This document shows, one piece after another, positions 62,401-64,000 of a stretch of 64,000 bases of DNA. The notes under the pieces are model-generated. The model ran no database searches, was not told the DNA's origin, and saw nothing but the letters and a program-made list of their open reading frames with translations. This stretch comes from Paenibacillus phytorum. GTDB lineage: Bacteria > Bacillota > Bacilli > Paenibacillales > NBRC-103111. The position numbers were made by a program, and so were the translations under genes. The DNA lies in the NCBI RefSeq assembly GCF_013141715.1, contig NZ_WHOA01000099.1, positions 62,001 through 126,000 on the forward strand, written 5' to 3'. Position 1 is the first letter of the stretch; each line of letters opens with the position of its first letter.

Positions 62401-63109
62401 TTGTATCATTTGCACGCTTATCACTAGGACCAACCAGTACTGTGTTGATCATCACATAACGTGCTGTAAACGGATACAAGAATGTCTTGGTATCATAACC
62501 CCATTGTTGTCCGTTATAAGTGACATAAGACCATAAACCTTCTGTTTCCGTCCCGCCAGCCAACGTCCAGCCGTTTGCCTTCCAATTGTAATTGTTCGCT
62601 GTGTCGGAGGCCGTGGGAGCACTTGCCCAAGAATTGGGGTCATTTGTGTAATAAACCTCAAATCTTGTCGCATTGCTTTGGATATTTGCAATTGTGTTGG
62701 GGATTTCAAGGTAAAGTTTATCAATCGTTTTTGGAGCGCCTAAGTCGAGGGTTAAAGCTAGTAGGGATGGCGAATAGTTACTCTTATAGACATTTGAGCT
62801 AGAATTACGCCAGTAACCACTGCCTCCCGATCGCAAAGCGTCTACTCCTGGATGATCTGCAGCTTCTGAACTTACCTTGAGATTCACGCCTGCTTGTGGT
62901 GTAAAACGAGATGGAGCCAACAGATTGACGGAACCAGTTGCTAAGGGGTTATAAACAGCATCCGTTACTGAAGAGTTGAGTTTGTTGATATCTGGCGTAT
63001 TGGCATGAACCGTTGATACTGGAAGAACGGACAGATTAATAAACGAAAATGCAAGTGCAAATGAAAGAACTGAGCTTACTATCTTCTTTTGAACTTGTTG
63101 CTTAAACAT
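59411..63109 (-). CDS. secreted multidomain protein, candidate polysaccharide lyase with F5/8C, X2-like and FIMAH domains
   Basis: 1232 residues: signal peptide (about 1-36), F5/8C-like domain (60-250), Ig-like X2 module (257-346; LASGQTLTSITKGETTLS), a jelly-roll domain (about 370-680) with RQRIEIRPSED, VSYEWLWNIP, RHIFQLK and the RPKWGIYRS strand, an F5/8C domain (685-877), a FN3-like part (880-960), two Ig/OmpL47-like repeats (965-1145) and a C-terminal FIMAH domain (1150-1230). The jelly-roll part resembles heparinase I-like and alginate lyase-like folds, but family and substrate are unknown. GGGAGG lies seven bases before the ATG. The long leader contains a direct repeat and a cre-like site. 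Confidence 0.75.
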   Translation of the reverse strand: MFKQQVQKKIVSSVLSFALAFSFINLSVLPVSTVHANTPDINKLNSSVTDAVYNPLATGSVNLLAPSRFTPQAGVNLKVSSEAADHPGVDALRSGGSGYWRNSSSNVYKSNYSPSLLALTLDLGAPKTIDKLYLEIPNTIANIQSNATRFEVYYTNDPNSWASAPTASDTANNYNWKANGWTLAGGTETEGLWSYVTYNGQQWGYDTKTFLYPFTARYVMINTVLVGPSDKRANDTSSMMGISGLAIYGKDAVSNATALVPTKDTYSTWDQVAPKSTQINLASGQTLTSITKGETTLSPNIDYSLTGSMVTFSLPYLAKLPLGTNEFTFHFNSGNPSIFALDVTARGYGANDKTIKMNAIEGVSPYNILGGAMGTDEPVEGVTKRIRDAYHEFYGDQPQATAADDHIKSIWDSTLQKNVFKVIANGRGLNNEFLDKVRDGEYGHKGVFDRNLGYVVDGAAVTDRQRIEIRPSEDSNGDFVAYEGDLVSYEWLWNIPDGNQWNQSNFRHIFQLKAVNRQAPDTLPGGNNGGENGAYILAMSISGTNSRDLVVNHNRYDGDKTMMRIPLKEIDGHWIKVELNALISDSGWFTIKITDRVTGKVYTFDSPDVYQVFTNKGASDGTKDIWRRPERVGGFETEYPAAFDQYLRPKWGIYRSSANGTNSAYDASLQLADITISKVASGLSSVNLALNKKAYNVGRAEGANPIQIQSAMANEYGNANKLVSGVLEDPTKWNVTNVTSQNQIGNYSWLGTDGEKKGSFVIDLGQAMDFSQLRLFAKSTRLKGATVYVSDDFGSHTSATEFDAMTFKQVDRQSAQGYTYETGNNNGGTDSEDGSYPINLGKTYHSRYIKVTVENASGGNSGTDLTGPPRLTQVQVINAPTPPQNLTIETNGSAKILKWDSNNLSEGYTVYNGTIVLADLPAGATSYTLPSSITDVSKVAVRSKGTDLNSRKFMISAPALVVDPQDVNSPKTEALIEPALRNGWLNTEGSVALTAHDDLSAVSKTEFKVGDNSEWQTYVGSIVFKNEGVYRLQFRSVDAAGNIEQTKELIVQIDKTKPAFVLTANGEPLVEGAVFSDDRPITLLLNASDTLSGIASQELVLDGKRLDNGSSVDLAGKPGLHTLKIVITDQAGNKTDESVRFTIAATPEGLFSLIDRYAKAGELKGPLVNQLNNSLDQARHQLGKGDIDKAAKHMQDFLKHLNNKSMTDNVSDTVKSILTTDANALIEAWSAK

Positions 63110-63146
63110 TTGAAAGCCTCCCTATTTTCGTAATATTAAATGTTTA

Positions 63147-63316
63147 CGGTTTCCGCGCCTATTTGTTCGGAGGTACCTGATTAAGCGCGTTTTCCGAGCT
63201 TAACTTTCACTGGCGCATGGGACGGTCTGCTGAGAAGTCAATTTTCGGCTTCTCAGACTCAACTGAAGAGCTTCGGATCGCCGACCTCTCGCTGAAAGCG
63301 CGGTTTCCGCGCCTAT
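63147..63316. repeat. 16-bp direct repeat bounding a 138-bp segment, in the leader of the candidate lyase gene
   Basis: CGGTTTCCGCGCCTAT occurs at 63147-63162 and 63301-63316. Between them is the hairpin CTGAGAAG / CTTCTCAG (63229-63256). The segment may be a small inserted element or a duplicated leader; the function is not known. The rest of the 757-base space to the next gene holds the cre-like site, a probable terminator and the promoter region of the last gene. Confidence 0.6.
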
Positions 63317-63402
63317 AAAAAAACAATTCTGCTTACAAGAGATAAAATCCGACTTAACTTCTTCTCATTATGAACCCCTTCTTTCCTCATTTTTGCGAGA
63401 CT

Positions 63403-63416
63403 AGTAAACGCTTTCA
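63403..63416 (-). promoter_or_regulatory. cre-like site upstream of the candidate lyase gene
   Basis: Minus strand TGAAAGCGTTTACT fits the cre consensus TGWNANCGNTNWCA except at the last base. About 290 bases before the start codon, so transcription probably starts nearby with a long leader. Confidence 0.65.
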
Positions 63417-63524
63417 ATTACCATCATAATGAATCATTGAGATTTCTGTATTAGTTAATTTATGATACACATGGAATTTTTTACGATTTTACTTGCGCTG
63501 ATCTCGTAAGCAGCAAGCAAAGCA

Positions 63525-63573
63525 AAAACGCTCAACCTCCCCGACTGTAATTTATCGGCTTAAGTTGAACGTT
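63525..63573. terminator. possible hairpin terminator upstream of the last gene
   Basis: AAACG-C-TCAAC and GTTGAACGTTT form a long stem around a 26-base loop. No T run on the plus side, and only part of one on the minus side. Confidence 0.4.
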
Positions 63574-63866
63574 TCATGCTTCCTTATCTTATTCTCACTC
63601 TATTAATTTCACATTGAGAGGTATCAGAGAACCTACTTTTCGTTACTCCTCCCCCTCGTGTCTTCACCCAAAACTCTTGCTTCTAGAACCATTTGAAAAA
63701 TATCCCCTCCTATACCAAAGGAAACTTTGGTTATAACGGTTGTTTCGTTTGAAATGTAATGAGGGTATCTGTTACCATTTTCCATGGGTATAAACGGAAG
63801 GAGGTTATTGGAACTGAATTTCATATTGCATTCAAAAATACAATCAACATAACGGAGGAAATAACA

Positions 63867-64000
63867 ATGCTAAAAATCGCAATTATAATTGGCAGCACGC
63901 GTCCAGGGCGCAGAGGTGAAGCAGTCGCTCGATGGGTTCACGAGATCGCAGAAAAACGCAGTGATGCTGAATACGAAATCGTGGATATTGCCGATTTCAA
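63867..64000 (+). CDS. NADPH-dependent FMN reductase, partial (paralogue of 46260-46796)
   Basis: Starts at ATG 63867 with CGGAGG nine bases upstream and runs off the window after 44 codons. GSTRPGR and EYEIVDIADF match the reductase at 46260-46796 at about 31 of 44 positions. Function as there: flavodoxin-fold NAD(P)H-dependent reductase for quinones or similar compounds. Confidence 0.88.
   Translation, partial: MLKIAIIIGSTRPGRRGEAVARWVHEIAEKRSDAEYEIVDIADF

Noticed and set aside
63356..63380. Four-codon leader ORF (MRRS) in the leader of the candidate lyase gene
   Set aside because: It has an AGGGG site, but four codons are too short to distinguish from chance and no attenuator structure follows.
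63633..63824. 63-codon minus-strand frame before the last gene
   Set aside because: No ribosome binding site, no known motif, and it lies over the likely leader and promoter of the plus-strand FMN reductase gene.

Overview
The window looks like chromosomal DNA of a Paenibacillus-type Gram-positive soil bacterium (family Paenibacillaceae). The evidence is strong GGAGG-type ribosome binding sites with many TTG/GTG starts, Bacillus-like gene orders (yodQRST/yokU, dppA-E/ykfABC), YesM/YesN-type two-component regulators, LplB/LplC-type sugar ABC transporters, and secreted multidomain enzymes with a C-terminal FIMAH domain. I see no rRNA, tRNA, CRISPR array, phage or transposase gene. Nearly all genes lie on the minus strand.

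Region 1 (1-7.9 kb) is an amino-acid catabolic locus: gabT-like and yodT-like aminotransferases, the two subunits of a yodS/yodR-like CoA transferase, a yodQ-like M20 deacylase, yokU, a divergent ablB-like beta-lysine acetyltransferase, and rpoN (sigma-54). Two consensus sigma-54 -24/-12 promoters face away from each other between yokU and ablB. The expected lysine 2,3-aminomutase and the enhancer-binding activator are not in the window.

Region 2 (8.0-22.6 kb) holds a secreted GH43 galactanase-like protein, then a murein-peptide recycling operon: a DUF3870 gene, dppA, dppB, dppC, dppD, dppE, ykfA, ykfB and ykfC. Upstream is a class C beta-lactamase-like hydrolase. Catalytic residues of DppA, YkfA, YkfB and YkfC can be placed exactly.

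Region 3 (22.8-26.9 kb) holds small secreted or membrane proteins of unknown role, one apparently frameshifted small secreted-protein gene, a parallel beta-helix secreted protein under an extended -10 promoter with a perfect CcpA (cre) site, an alpha/beta hydrolase, and a 43-residue membrane ORF overlapping that hydrolase.

Region 4 (27-35.2 kb) is an eight-gene operon for amino-sugar or modified-sugar breakdown: two TIM-barrel isomerases, three Gfo/Idh/MocA dehydrogenases, nagB, nagA and an AraC regulator.

Region 5 (35.4-45.4 kb) is a sugar import cassette: YesN/YesM pair, two permeases, a lipoprotein binding protein and a 788-residue protein that is probably an uncharacterised glycoside hydrolase.

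Region 6 (45.4-49.0 kb) has assorted single genes: YgjP-like metalloprotease, FMN reductase, two tandem SnoaL-like proteins (one with an internal deletion), an ArsR-SRPBCC fusion whose expected ATG appears to be ATA, and a 50-residue acidic protein.

Region 7 (49.0-63.1 kb) is a second sugar cassette: membrane AraC regulator, two permeases, binding lipoprotein and two tandem GH30 enzymes. Divergent from it is a LacI-family gene. Three copies of TGAAATCGATTTCA lie around lacI: one in its own promoter, one at the start site of the AraC regulator, and one next to a relic of a fascin-like carbohydrate-binding domain. A 1232-residue secreted candidate polysaccharide lyase follows. The window ends in a second FMN reductase gene.
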